A stretch of DNA of 38,940 nt from Acidimicrobiia bacterium (GTDB taxonomy: Bacteria > Actinomycetota > Acidimicrobiia > Spongiisociales > Spongiisociaceae), in NCBI GenBank assembly GCA_011523395.1, contig WTGW01000142.1:2412-41351 (forward strand). The letters run 5' to 3'. The notes beneath the pieces were generated by a model. It was not told the DNA's origin and did not search any database. It saw nothing but the letters and a program-made list of their open reading frames with translations. This document shows, piece by piece, positions 1 to 8,333 of this stretch. The first letter of the stretch is position 1. Each line of letters starts with the position of its first letter. The translations under genes were made by a program, and so were the position numbers.

Positions 1-55
1 GGCTGATGATCCCGATGATCACCCAGATCCGTTGGTTGGTGATCCGCAGGCTCAC
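1..55 (-). CDS. 5' end of a possible membrane protein, cut by the window edge
   Basis: Reading leftward from a GTG at 55-53 gives [18 protein letters not shown] before the window ends. This is a short polar start followed by a very hydrophobic run, as in an N-terminal membrane anchor or signal. An AGGA stretch lies about 8 bases upstream of the GTG. It would be divergent from the acyl-CoA synthetase at 182. Only 18 codons are visible, so no family can be named and the reading frame itself is uncertain. Confidence 0.35.
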   Translation of the reverse strand, partial: MSLRITNQRIWVIIGIIS

Positions 56-112
56 GTCGCAATCCTAAGAGCCTCGTCCGTTCCGGCCGCTCCCGGTCAC
101 CGCCGAGCATGC

Positions 113-131
113 GCACATGGACGCCATGTGC
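113..131. promoter_or_regulatory. Palindromic operator-like site upstream of the acyl-CoA synthetase
   Basis: GCACATGG and CCATGTGC form a perfect 8-bp inverted repeat around ACG, 50 bp upstream of the acyl-CoA synthetase start and between it and the divergent gene at the window edge. A TACAGT at 139-144 could serve as a -10 element, but no convincing -35 accompanies it. A dimeric repressor, for example of the TetR type common near fatty-acid genes, is a reasonable guess; no regulator gene is visible. Confidence 0.45.
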
Positions 132-181
132 AGGCTGATACAGTGAAACCGCGACGAATTCGTGTACTGCAAGGAGCCCGA

Positions 182-1825
182 ATGCCCGATCCGGCCTATG
201 CCAGCGGCGACCGGTCGACACCGCTGTTGCAGGAGACTATCGGCCAGAACCTGGAATCGACCGTTGCCCGGTTCCCCGACCGGGATGCGCTCATCTCGGT
301 GCACCAGGGCATCCGCCAGACCTACCGGGCCTTCAACGACTCGGTGGACCTACTTGCCATGGGGTTGCTCCGGCTCGGTCTCGAGACCGGCGACCGGGTC
401 GGTATCTGGAGTCCCAACTGCGCGGAGTGGGTTTGGCTCCAGTACGCCACCGCGAAGGCCGGGGTGATCCTCGTCAACATCAACCCCGCCTACCGGACCC
501 ACGAGCTCCGCTACGCAATGGCACAGTCCGGCTGCCGGGTGCTGGTCTCCGCGCAGACCCATCTGTCCTCGAATTACCGGGAGATGGTGGCCGAGGTGGA
601 GGACGAGTTGCCCGACCTGGAGCGGGTGATCTTCTTCGGCACGCCCGAATGGGACGACCTCATGGCCCCGTCGGAAGACGGTATGGACGGCGCCCTGGCC
701 GATCGGAAGGCCGGGCTGCATCATGACGACGCCATCAACATCCAGTACACGTCGGGCACCACCGGGTTCCCGAAGGGCGCCACCCTCAGCCACGCCAACA
801 TCCTCAACAACGGTTTCTTCGTGGGCCAGTCCTGCGCCTACACGGAAGAGGACCGGGTCTGCATCCCCGTCCCCCTCTATCACTGCTTCGGCATGGTGCT
901 CGGAACGCTGGCATGCACGACCCACGGCGCCGCCATCGTGCTGCCGGGCGCCGGTTTCGATCCGGACCAGGTCCTCACCGCGATCCAGCAGGAGCGCTGC
1001 ACCAGCGTCTACGGGGTACCGACGATGTTCATCGCAGAACTCGCCCATCCCGACCTGGAGACCTTCGACCTGTCCTCGCTCCGCACCGGGATCATGGCCG
1101 GGTCACCCTGCCCGGTGGAGGTGATGAAGCAGGTGATCTCCGACATGAACATGACCGACGTCACGATCGCCTACGGCATGACCGAGACCTCCCCGACGTC
1201 CACCCAGACGAAGACCACCGACTCGATAGAGAGACGGGTGTCCACCGTGGGCCGGGTGCATCCCCACGTAGAGATCAAGATCATCGACCCCGAGACCGGC
1301 GATACCGTGGAACGGGGACAGGACGGCGAGCTCTGTACCCGCGGTTACTCGATCATGTTGGGGTACTGGAACGACCCGCAGCGGACCGAGGAGTCCATCG
1401 ACGCCGACGGGTGGATGCACTCCGGTGACCTCGCCACGATGGACCCGGACGGTTACGTGAACATCGTGGGACGGATCAAGGACATGATCATCCGCGGTGG
1501 CGAGAACATCTACCCGAGGGAGATCGAGGAGTACCTGTACGGCCATCCGGCCATAGAGGACGTGCAGGTGATCGGCGTCCCGGACGAGAAGTACGGCGAG
1601 CAGGTCATGGCGTGGGTGAAGCTACGGGAGGGCGCCGAGGCGACCAGCGAGGACGTCAAGGGCTTCTGCCGGGGCCGGATCGCCCACTTCAAGGTCCCCC
1701 GATACGTGAAGTTCGTGGACGGCTTCCCGATGACGGTCACCGGCAAGATCCGCAAGGTCGAGATGCGCGAGGTGTCCATCGCCGAACTAGAGCTGGAGGG
1801 CGCGGCCCGGATCGAGTCCGCCTGA
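182..1825 (+). CDS. AMP-binding fatty-acyl-CoA synthetase
   Basis: A 547-residue member of the adenylate-forming ANL superfamily, expected to activate a fatty acid to its CoA ester with ATP in the cytoplasm. The phosphate-binding motif [11 protein letters not shown], the YGMTETSP motif, the hinge region ([16 protein letters not shown]) and the C-terminal catalytic lysine in TVTGKIRK are all present. Length matches medium/long-chain FadD-like enzymes. The ATG at 182 is chosen because AAGGAGC precedes it and the family alignment begins shortly after it; an in-frame extension upstream is arginine-rich and unlike the family. A palindrome lies upstream and a hairpin directly follows the stop, so the gene is probably transcribed alone. 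The exact chain length of the substrate cannot be inferred. Confidence 0.9.
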   Translation: MPDPAYASGDRSTPLLQETIGQNLESTVARFPDRDALISVHQGIRQTYRAFNDSVDLLAMGLLRLGLETGDRVGIWSPNCAEWVWLQYATAKAGVILVNINPAYRTHELRYAMAQSGCRVLVSAQTHLSSNYREMVAEVEDELPDLERVIFFGTPEWDDLMAPSEDGMDGALADRKAGLHHDDAINIQYTSGTTGFPKGATLSHANILNNGFFVGQSCAYTEEDRVCIPVPLYHCFGMVLGTLACTTHGAAIVLPGAGFDPDQVLTAIQQERCTSVYGVPTMFIAELAHPDLETFDLSSLRTGIMAGSPCPVEVMKQVISDMNMTDVTIAYGMTETSPTSTQTKTTDSIERRVSTVGRVHPHVEIKIIDPETGDTVERGQDGELCTRGYSIMLGYWNDPQRTEESIDADGWMHSGDLATMDPDGYVNIVGRIKDMIIRGGENIYPREIEEYLYGHPAIEDVQVIGVPDEKYGEQVMAWVKLREGAEATSEDVKGFCRGRIAHFKVPRYVKFVDGFPMTVTGKIRKVEMREVSIAELELEGAARIESA

Positions 1826-1827
1826 GC

Positions 1828-1843
1828 CACGGGTCATCCCGTG
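1828..1843 (+). terminator. Hairpin just after the acyl-CoA synthetase
   Basis: CACGGG and CCCGTG form a perfect 6-bp stem with a TCAT loop, three bases after the stop codon. There is no U-run, as is usual in high-GC actinobacteria, so termination is inferred from position. Confidence 0.4.
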
Positions 1844-1976
1844 CCGATCCGGCTGTAGACACAGACAGGTAGCCTGCGGGGTACGGCCCCGGCCTCGCCG
1901 CCGATCGCCGCTCCGGGGTCATCCGCCGTGGGCGACCCCTACGAAACCAAGCACACGGAACAGGATCGTTCGACCG

Positions 1977-2996
1977 GTGAACCCAACCACCAAGGGGATG
2001 TTGTGGGCTGTGTCCGCGGTCCTGACCGGCTCGTGGCTGCCGCTGTTCTACCTGTACACCCATGTCAGCAACGACCCGTTCGTGTGGCGCTCCTGGCTGC
2101 TGGTCTTCCAGGTCCTCATGTTGCTCCCGGTGTTCTTCCTGGTCCCGGCGCAGAACAAACGCTGGCTGGAGAACACCCGGCGGCTCCTGTTCTACTGGGG
2201 AGACGGCGGGGAGCCCGTCCGGGTACGGAACGCGCTGGACATACTTCGAACCCCGGTCCTGTGGATGGCGATCTGCTTCGCCCTCGACCTGGCCTTCTGG
2301 GTGTGGGCCGCCACGCTGATCGATCCGCTGGTGGTGACCATCATCTTCCAGCTGATGCTGATCGGGATGGTCTGGATGGCGGCCCGGCTGGGCAGGAAGA
2401 TCTCCGGCGGGCAGAGATCGTCCCCGCACGTCATCGGTGGCAAGCACTGGACGCTCATGTTCTTCTCGTTCCTGGGCGCCGCGCTGGTCATCTGGTCGGA
2501 GACGGCCGCGGTAAGCACCCTGAACTGGCTGGGTATAGCTGTGGCGTTCATGGGCACCGCGACCGCAGTCGGAAGCCTATGGGGAACCGTTTCGATCGGA
2601 CGCATGATGGGGTGGCCGACCCGCAATCCCCACGACCTGGTCTGGAACGCCACATTCGCGGCGGTGGCCGGACGGGCTCTCGCCCTACCACTGACCCTGG
2701 TGGGGAGCTTCCTGTTCTTCCCGCCGTCCGGCGACAGCTTCGACGTCACATGGAACATGGTGGGCCTCCTGACCGCGACCGGTGTGTTCAACGCGGCCGG
2801 TGCCCTCAGCCACCGGTACTCCCTTTACGTGACCTCGAGCCTGAGCGTCCAGAGGATCATGTTCTTCTCGCCCGTGTTCCAGATGCTCTGGTTGTGGCTG
2901 TTCGCCGATGTCTCCATAGCCAACCCCCAGGCCCTCCTGGTCGGGACCGGGATCGTGCTCCTCTCCAACCTGGGCTGGCAGCGAGAGCAACTGTGA
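1977..2996 (+). CDS. DMT-superfamily-like integral membrane protein
   Basis: A 339-residue polytopic protein beginning at a GTG (1977). The hydrophobic profile shows about ten membrane segments, starting with GMLWAVSAVLTGSWLPLFYLY, and a hydrophilic loop near residues 62-88 between the second and third. The overall layout resembles drug/metabolite transporter (EamA-like) permeases, but the classical EamA repeats are less clear than in the two EamA genes at 8334-10214. The substrate is unknown. It stands alone between a terminator-like hairpin and a convergent gene. A longer frame overlapping it in another phase is a GC-rich shadow and lacks membrane character. Confidence 0.7.
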   Translation: MNPTTKGMLWAVSAVLTGSWLPLFYLYTHVSNDPFVWRSWLLVFQVLMLLPVFFLVPAQNKRWLENTRRLLFYWGDGGEPVRVRNALDILRTPVLWMAICFALDLAFWVWAATLIDPLVVTIIFQLMLIGMVWMAARLGRKISGGQRSSPHVIGGKHWTLMFFSFLGAALVIWSETAAVSTLNWLGIAVAFMGTATAVGSLWGTVSIGRMMGWPTRNPHDLVWNATFAAVAGRALALPLTLVGSFLFFPPSGDSFDVTWNMVGLLTATGVFNAAGALSHRYSLYVTSSLSVQRIMFFSPVFQMLWLWLFADVSIANPQALLVGTGIVLLSNLGWQREQL

Positions 2997-3002
2997 TCCG
3001 GA

Positions 3003-3016
3003 CCGGATGAATCCGG
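3003..3016. terminator. Hairpin between convergent genes
   Basis: CCGGA and TCCGG pair around a TGAA loop in the 32-bp gap between convergent genes ending at 2996 and 3029. It may terminate both; no U-tract is present. Confidence 0.35.
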
Positions 3017-3028
3017 CCATCCCGCCGT

Positions 3029-3313
3029 TCAGTCGGCAGCAGACTCTGTCTCGGCTTCTTCAGGCTCATCATCCCGGAGCGTTCCGTCGGTAGCCGCTAC
3101 CGGGTCGGGCTCGGCCTCGGTCTCGCCGCGGCGGAAGAGAGAGCTGAGCATCGAGACTCCCACCAGCACCAGGGCCAAGGGCAGGAGCCACCGGGCAGTG
3201 GCGATACTGCTGAACTCATCGCTGAGGTCGTTGGGGACCACCAGCCCGACCGCGAGCAGGATCAGCACCATCCCGAACCCGAACGAGAAAACGTTGAAGG
3301 GGTGGCGTTTCAT
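3029..3313 (-). CDS. Small two-helix membrane protein of the Psp/Lia-like module
   Basis: A 94-residue protein with two predicted membrane helices (about residues 8-27 and 42-60) separated by a short loop, then an acidic tail rich in Glu and Asp. Its start overlaps the end of the upstream PspC-toastrack gene by four bases (ATGA), so the two are probably translationally coupled and made together. No enzymatic motif is seen. By position it is likely an accessory membrane component of the envelope-stress module; this is inference. Confidence 0.7.
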   Translation of the reverse strand: MKRHPFNVFSFGFGMVLILLAVGLVVPNDLSDEFSSIATARWLLPLALVLVGVSMLSSLFRRGETEAEPDPVAATDGTLRDDEPEEAETESAAD

Positions 3314-4551
3314 CGGCTGTCCCCCACGCTCACCGTTGTCGACGGCCTTGTCACTCCGGGAAGCGTCCGGACCTTGATCTCACCCAACCCCACGCTGGCA
3401 TCGAGGATGATCATTCCGTGGGCGCCATCCCAGACATAGTCGGACGTTATTCCGATCCCTTGCCTGGAGGTGCTGCCGCGATGGTCCCAGGTGCGTATCG
3501 ATCCGATCCCGACCCGTCCGGACACGTCGGCGGCGACGTCCTGGGGCAGGAGGACGGTCAGTTCACCGATGCCGACCTCGGCCTCGACCTGGACCATCCT
3601 GCCCGTGAAGTCGACCTGCCTCAGGTCGACCAGCAGGCTCCCCAAACCGAGACGGTAGGCATCAGGGATCTCGTCTACTCCGGCCGGACGGTGGTAGCCG
3701 TCTCCGGCGGACGTGCTGAACCCAGCCGAATCCGATGGGAACGACACCAGCACCACCGGTCCGTTATCGATCGTGCTGAACTCAACCTTGTCCGACACGA
3801 GCGACACCACCACCACCGGCACGAGCACGATGCCCAAGGCAACGAGACCGCCGATTCGGCCGAACCAGGCGCCTATCACCAGCCCGAGACCCACCACCGC
3901 TACCAGCAACGCCATGTAGTGGCGGAAGGTCGGATTGAACCCGGGCACCACTCCGTCCAGGAACCCGAGTATTCCCAACGAGATCAGGGCGGCTCCGACC
4001 GTCACGCGACCGAGGTGGGACTTATCCCGCGGCGGCGCCGGCGCGGGACCGGCGGGCAAGGAGGAGGAGGGAGGGCCGGCCCCAGGCTCTTCGACCTGGT
4101 CGGCAGGCGCCGCCTGCGGGACATTTTCGGCATCCGGACTCTGTCGTTCCGGCGAACTCAGGTCGCCGCGGTACAGCAACACTCCGATCCCCAGGAGGAC
4201 GAGGGCGAACACAAGCTCACCCCTCACCCACCTGGTCTCGGCGAGCAGCACGATCGCCGCGAGAGCGATGAGGATGACGCCCACCCACCGGCGCGCCGAG
4301 GGCCTGCCGGACCATCCCCGGACGATCGACTCCGTCTCGCCTTCATCCGGGATCAGGATCCAGCCTGCCGCGTAGAGGAAGATGCCGACACCACCGACGG
4401 TCACGAGGACGATGAAGGCCACCCGGACGATCCAAGCCTCGATGCCCAGGCGGTGAGCGATTCCGAGCGCCACCCCTGCAATCCAGCGACCCTCGCCGGG
4501 TCTGTGGAGCGATGCGTGTCTGCTGTTCGTCATACCCGTATCATCCATCAT
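3310..4551 (-). CDS. PspC-domain membrane protein with C-terminal LiaF-like toastrack domain
   Basis: A 413-residue membrane protein. Residues about 20-70 form a PspC domain (GRWIAGVALGIAHRLGIEAWIVRVAFIVL) with its characteristic membrane helix. It is followed by further helix pairs, a Pro-rich loop near 150-175, more helices, and a C-terminal beta-rich region (about residues 290-400) with repeated VGIGEL, VGIGSI and VGLGEI strands typical of the LiaF/DUF2154 'toastrack' fold. Such proteins sense envelope stress and restrain LiaS-type kinases. It is divergent from a kinase that itself begins with a PspC domain, giving a complete LiaFSR-like set. ATG 4551 is used; ATG 4533 is an alternative start. 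Confidence 0.85.
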   Translation of the reverse strand: MMDDTGMTNSRHASLHRPGEGRWIAGVALGIAHRLGIEAWIVRVAFIVLVTVGGVGIFLYAAGWILIPDEGETESIVRGWSGRPSARRWVGVILIALAAIVLLAETRWVRGELVFALVLLGIGVLLYRGDLSSPERQSPDAENVPQAAPADQVEEPGAGPPSSSLPAGPAPAPPRDKSHLGRVTVGAALISLGILGFLDGVVPGFNPTFRHYMALLVAVVGLGLVIGAWFGRIGGLVALGIVLVPVVVVSLVSDKVEFSTIDNGPVVLVSFPSDSAGFSTSAGDGYHRPAGVDEIPDAYRLGLGSLLVDLRQVDFTGRMVQVEAEVGIGELTVLLPQDVAADVSGRVGIGSIRTWDHRGSTSRQGIGITSDYVWDGAHGMIILDASVGLGEIKVRTLPGVTRPSTTVSVGDSR

Positions 4552-4669
4552 TCCGGACCCTGAGTCTGTGGGGTATCACCCTGAAACATCCCCCAGACCG
4601 GCCGCCGGCCGGGGGTATATCTCCGGTTCCGGGCCCGAACGGCAACCGGACGATGCCAACATAAGCCTC
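4552..4669. promoter_or_regulatory. Divergent promoter region of the Lia/Psp-like module
   Basis: This 118-bp gap carries the promoters of both the PspC-toastrack operon and the kinase-regulator operon. GGGGTAT occurs twice (about 4570-4576 and 4612-4618), the second time followed by an AT-rich GTATAT that could be a -10 for the kinase gene. Between them are C-rich and G-rich blocks able to pair (CCCCC and GGGGG around 4590-4615). These are plausible binding sites for the LuxR-type regulator, controlling both arms. Confidence 0.4.
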
Positions 4670-5851
4670 ATGCGAAGCCATACCGCACTGGAGGGCACGG
4701 CACTGCCGGCACGCCGGGAACGGAGCCGACTGGTGGCCGGCGTGGCCGGAGGGATCGCCGATCGACTCGGCATCCTCGACCTCTACGTCCGCGCCGCCTT
4801 CCTGGTTCTCGCGCTCGTATGGGGACTGGGGATACTCCTCTACCTGGTGCTCTGGGCGCTGACCCTGGACAAGACCGACCAACGGGACCCTGCACCCGCG
4901 GCGGACGGGGAGAGGCGGGCGGCATACGTCCTGATGTTCATCGGCTCGTTGCTGCTGCTGCGCAGCCTGGGAATCTGGAGCGGAGACGGTTGGGTCTGGC
5001 CGGGCCTGGCTCTGAGCTTCGGCATCGCCTTCCTGATGGACAGGGGTGACATCGATCCCCGCTCGGCCATCCTCGGACTGTTCGATCCGCAGAGCGGAAG
5101 GTTCCGGGCGCGCACGGTGATCGGGATCTTGCTGGCGCTGGCCGGGGTGTCGATCCTTGCCAATGTGGCCGCTCCCGCCGTCGGAACCGTACTGCTGGCG
5201 GTGCTGATCACCGGAGTCGGCATGGTCGTGCTCTTCGGACCGTGGGTATGGAAACTGGGGGCAGATCTGGGGGCGGAGCGCCGGAAGCGCATCCGCCAGG
5301 AGGAACGGGCCGACATGGCCGCCCACCTCCACGACTCGGTACTCCAGACGCTGGCCCTCATCCAGCGGACCGACGACTCGCGAAGGATGGTGACGCTGGC
5401 CCGGGTCCAGGAGAGGGAGCTACGACGCTGGCTCTACGACACGAGGCCTGCGGACGATCCGGAACTGCTCTCCGCCGCCCTGCAGGAGGAGGCCGACAGA
5501 GTCGAACACACCTTCGACGTCCGGGTCCAACTGGTCACGGTGGGTGACCGCACCGTGGATGACGACGTCAGGGCGATCATCGCGGCCACGGGTGAGTCGC
5601 TGAACAACGCCGCCCGGCACTCGGGCACCGATCGAATCTCCGTCTACTCCGAGGTGGGTAGGGATGCAACGGACGTCTGGATCTCCGACCACGGCGTCGG
5701 GTTCGACCCCACCGCGGTGGCCGGAGACCGGCACGGAATCGCCGCGTCCATTGTCGGCCGGATGGAGAGCAAGGGCGGCACCGCCACCATCTCGTCGACG
5801 CCGGGGGAAGGTACCGAAGTCCATCTGTATCTGGGAGGAGAGCCCCGATGA
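4670..5851 (+). CDS. PspC-domain sensor histidine kinase (LiaS-like)
   Basis: A 393-residue membrane kinase. Residues 15-70 form a PspC domain (SRLVAGVAGGIADRLGILDL plus its helix), followed by about four more helices up to residue 195. The HisKA_3-type phosphoacceptor is HDSVLQTLALIQ (His221), the N-box is ESLNNAARHSG (309-319), and the G-boxes are DHGVGFD (340-346) and GEGTEV (380-385). It should autophosphorylate in response to membrane or cell-wall stress and pass phosphate to the adjacent regulator. The start at ATG 4670 is chosen because it leads directly into the PspC domain; the longer in-frame extension runs through the intergenic promoter. It overlaps the regulator gene by four bases. 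PspC fused to the kinase means sensing may not need a separate partner. Confidence 0.88.
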   Translation: MRSHTALEGTALPARRERSRLVAGVAGGIADRLGILDLYVRAAFLVLALVWGLGILLYLVLWALTLDKTDQRDPAPAADGERRAAYVLMFIGSLLLLRSLGIWSGDGWVWPGLALSFGIAFLMDRGDIDPRSAILGLFDPQSGRFRARTVIGILLALAGVSILANVAAPAVGTVLLAVLITGVGMVVLFGPWVWKLGADLGAERRKRIRQEERADMAAHLHDSVLQTLALIQRTDDSRRMVTLARVQERELRRWLYDTRPADDPELLSAALQEEADRVEHTFDVRVQLVTVGDRTVDDDVRAIIAATGESLNNAARHSGTDRISVYSEVGRDATDVWISDHGVGFDPTAVAGDRHGIAASIVGRMESKGGTATISSTPGEGTEVHLYLGGEPR

Positions 5852-6486
5852 TCCGCGTCTTTCTGGTGGATGACCACCGGCTGTTCCTCTCCGGAGTCAG
5901 GACGGAACTGTCCGATCCGCACGACATAGAGCTCATCGGCTCCGCCGGCGATGTGGACGACGCCATCGACGCCCTGCGGCTCGATCCCCCCGACGTGGCC
6001 CTGGTGGACGTCCACATGCCGGGAGGCGGAGGCCTCGCGATCCTGGAGAACGTGCTCCAGACCCACCCCCAGGTGAAGTTCCTCGCCCTGTCCGTGTCGG
6101 ACGCTGCCGAGGACGTCATCGCCATGATCAGGGCCGGGGCCCGTGGATACGTCACCAAGTCGATACGCCCGGAGGCTCTGGTAGACGCGATCAGGCGGGT
6201 CCATGCCGGCGATGCGGTCTTCTCGCCGATGCTGGCCGGATTCGTGCTGGACACCTTCGCCGCCACCATCCCGGCCCCGGAGGACCCCGAACTGGACCAG
6301 CTGACCAGCCGCGAGCAGGAGGTACTGCGCCTGATCGCCCGCGGCTTCTCCTACAAGCAGGTGGCGCACCGGCTGTACATCAGCCACAAGACGGTCGAGT
6401 CTCACGTTTCGGCGGTGCTCAGGAAGCTCCAGCTGAGCAACCGCTACGAGCTCGCCAACTGGGCGAGCCGGAGGCGGATCGTCTAG
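5848..6486 (+). CDS. LuxR/NarL-family response regulator (LiaR-like)
   Basis: A 212-residue two-domain regulator. The receiver domain has the acidic pair D8/D9, phosphoacceptor D54 (in LVDVHMPG) and the conserved Lys in VTKS. The C-terminal LuxR-type helix-turn-helix reads LTSREQEVLRLIARGFSYKQVA, followed by YISHKTVESHVSAVLRKL. The ATG overlaps the kinase stop (ATGA, 5848-5851), so the pair is translationally coupled. The likely targets are its own operon and the divergent PspC-toastrack operon. Length and motifs are normal for the family. Confidence 0.93.
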   Translation: MIRVFLVDDHRLFLSGVRTELSDPHDIELIGSAGDVDDAIDALRLDPPDVALVDVHMPGGGGLAILENVLQTHPQVKFLALSVSDAAEDVIAMIRAGARGYVTKSIRPEALVDAIRRVHAGDAVFSPMLAGFVLDTFAATIPAPEDPELDQLTSREQEVLRLIARGFSYKQVAHRLYISHKTVESHVSAVLRKLQLSNRYELANWASRRRIV

Positions 6487-6603
6487 CCGGGGCCAGGTCC
6501 CATACCACGGTCCGTCATGGTGGGTGCCGCACCCCCGCCCATCGCGGTAACGTTGCGGTCTCGAATCCCCTGGATGTGACCGCGTACCGGGAGCCTTTGG
6601 CCG

Positions 6604-7551
6604 ATGACCGATATCCCTTCAGAAGCACCCGCCGAGGTACTGGCTTTCAACGAATGGGTAGCCGACCAGACCCGGCACGCGCCACCTGTATGGGAAGTGG
6701 GCGCCGCGGCGGGCCGCCAGGCCAGGGAGGAGGGCAGGTCGTTGATCGGTCCTCCCCGTCTCTCGCCGCGAGCCTCGGTGCGCACCATCGACGGGCCCGG
6801 CGGCCCCATCCGGCTGCGGGTAATCCGCCCGGAGGGAAGGGCGGCCCGGGGAGTTTTCCTGCATATCCACGGGGGAGGCTGGGTGTGGGGAGGACCCCAC
6901 CATCACGACCCTCAGATGACGGCTCTCGCGGACGCAACCGGTCTGATCTCCGTGTCCACCTCCTACCGCCTCGCGCCCGAGCACCCCTACCCGGCCGGTC
7001 CGGACGACTGCGAGGCCGCGGCCCTCTGGCTGCACCGGAACGCCCTTGACGCCTTCGGGCACAAACTGGTCGCGATCGGCGGGGAGTCGGCGGGCGGGCA
7101 CCTCACGGCCGTCACCTGCGTGCGGATGCGGGACCGCCACGGCCTGACCCCCTTCCGGGCGGCGCTTCTCACCTACGGGGCCTTCGACCTGCGCGGAACA
7201 CCGTCGATGAGAGCCTTCGGTGACCAGCCACTGATCCTGAACACGTCCTCCATCGACTGGTTCGTGGAGTTGTTCGCCGGAGACCGGGACCTCGCGGACC
7301 CCGACATCTCCCCCATCTGGGCCGATCTCGGTGGAATGCCGCCGGCGCTGTTCACCGTGGGAACCCTCGACCCGCTGCTGGACGACTCGCTGTTCATGGC
7401 CGCCCGCTGGAAGGCCGCCGGCAACCCCGCCCGGCTCGACCTCTGGCCCGGCGGCCTGCACGCCTTCGACCTGTACGACAACGCCTACGGGAACGCCGCC
7501 CGGGACAGGATGCACGAATACCTCAACGCGGTTCTCGATGAGGCTCCATAG
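6604..7551 (+). CDS. Alpha/beta hydrolase of the hormone-sensitive-lipase type
   Basis: A 315-residue alpha/beta hydrolase-3 protein. It has the oxyanion-hole motif HGGGW (89-93), the nucleophile elbow GGESAGGH with Ser162, a candidate acid in TVGTLDPLLDD and the catalytic His in GGLHAFDL. These are the hallmarks of HSL-family esterases acting on small acyl esters. The start at ATG 6604 overlaps no other gene; the SD-like GGGAGCC is a little far upstream. The 117-bp gap before it contains GGGTG-CCG-CACCC, which could form a hairpin after the regulator operon. Substrate unknown; no neighbour suggests a pathway. Confidence 0.85.
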   Translation: MTDIPSEAPAEVLAFNEWVADQTRHAPPVWEVGAAAGRQAREEGRSLIGPPRLSPRASVRTIDGPGGPIRLRVIRPEGRAARGVFLHIHGGGWVWGGPHHHDPQMTALADATGLISVSTSYRLAPEHPYPAGPDDCEAAALWLHRNALDAFGHKLVAIGGESAGGHLTAVTCVRMRDRHGLTPFRAALLTYGAFDLRGTPSMRAFGDQPLILNTSSIDWFVELFAGDRDLADPDISPIWADLGGMPPALFTVGTLDPLLDDSLFMAARWKAAGNPARLDLWPGGLHAFDLYDNAYGNAARDRMHEYLNAVLDEAP

Positions 7552-7584
7552 CCGCCTCTACGGATCTTCACCCGGCCACACTCC

Positions 7585-7632
7585 CAACCTAAGGCTCCCG
7601 GCGCGCTGGACCTCACTCTCAACCTAAGGTTG
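7585..7632 (+). promoter_or_regulatory. Tandem operator-like repeat upstream of the nitroreductase
   Basis: CAACCTAAGG occurs at 7585-7594 and again at 7620-7629, exactly 35 bp apart. The similarity extends upstream (CACTC then C or T). The second copy is a complete palindrome, CAACCT-A-AGGTTG (7620-7632); the first is a degenerate half-palindrome. The pair sits 40-90 bp upstream of the nitroreductase GTG, where a repressor or activator dimer could bind on one face of the helix. The regulator is unknown. Confidence 0.5.
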
Positions 7633-7671
7633 CGGGTGCTGGGGGCGTCGAGCGACCGAGAGGAGGAATAC

Positions 7672-8322
7672 GTGGACGTATTAGAGGCGATGCGGACGCA
7701 GCGCAGCGTCAAGCGCTTCAATCCGGACCCGGTGTCCGACGATGACATCCGCACCATCCTGACCGCGGCCACCTGGGCACCCAACGGCCACAACGCTCAG
7801 CCGTGGGAGTTCATCGTGGTCAAGGACCCGGAACTCAAGAAGCGACTCGCCGACCTCTACCGGGAGGGCCTGCAGTTCCTGCTGGACCACCCTCTCCGCC
7901 AGGGTCGTACGGAGGTCGATGAGCGCACCTTCGAGAAGACCATGATCAGGAAGTCGGTCTACCTGCGCGACCACCTTGAGGAGAGCCCGGTGCTCATCGT
8001 CGTGGCCATGAACCTCGACAAGCACAACCTGCCCCGATACGGCGTCCTCAAGGCCATCCGCACCGAGGCGGTCTACACATCCATCATGCCCTGCGTCCAG
8101 AACCTGATGCTGGCGGCCCGCGACCTCGGCCTCGGTACCTGCCTCACCACGGCCCTCAACATCCTCGAGGAGGACGCCAAGATCGCGCTCGGGATGCCGG
8201 AGGAGACCCAGATCATCGCCCTGATCCCGCTCGGGTATCCCGCCGACGACTTCAAGCCCGTCACCAGGATTCCTGCCGCGGAGTTCACGCACTGGGACGG
8301 CTGGCAAGGACGGGACGACTAG
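7672..8322 (+). CDS. FMN-dependent nitroreductase-family oxidoreductase
   Basis: A 216-residue nitroreductase-fold flavoprotein, expected to bind FMN and reduce substrates with NAD(P)H. The N-terminal signature RTQRSVKRFNPDPVSDDDI, the WAPNGHNAQPWEF motif and the C-terminal IALIPLGYPAD are typical. GTG 7672 is preferred because GAGGAGGA lies six bases upstream; an earlier in-frame start would place the ribosome site inside the coding region. The gene ends 11 bp from the convergent EamA gene. Tandem operator-like repeats upstream suggest specific control. Whether it reduces nitroaromatics, quinones or something else cannot be told. Confidence 0.88.
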   Translation: MDVLEAMRTQRSVKRFNPDPVSDDDIRTILTAATWAPNGHNAQPWEFIVVKDPELKKRLADLYREGLQFLLDHPLRQGRTEVDERTFEKTMIRKSVYLRDHLEESPVLIVVAMNLDKHNLPRYGVLKAIRTEAVYTSIMPCVQNLMLAARDLGLGTCLTTALNILEEDAKIALGMPEETQIIALIPLGYPADDFKPVTRIPAAEFTHWDGWQGRDD

Positions 8323-8333
8323 AAGGTCACTCC

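Noticed and set aside
6487-6603. Possible small RNA or gene in the gap after the response regulator
   Set aside because: Only a short GGGTG/CACCC hairpin is visible, with no promoter or conserved structure.
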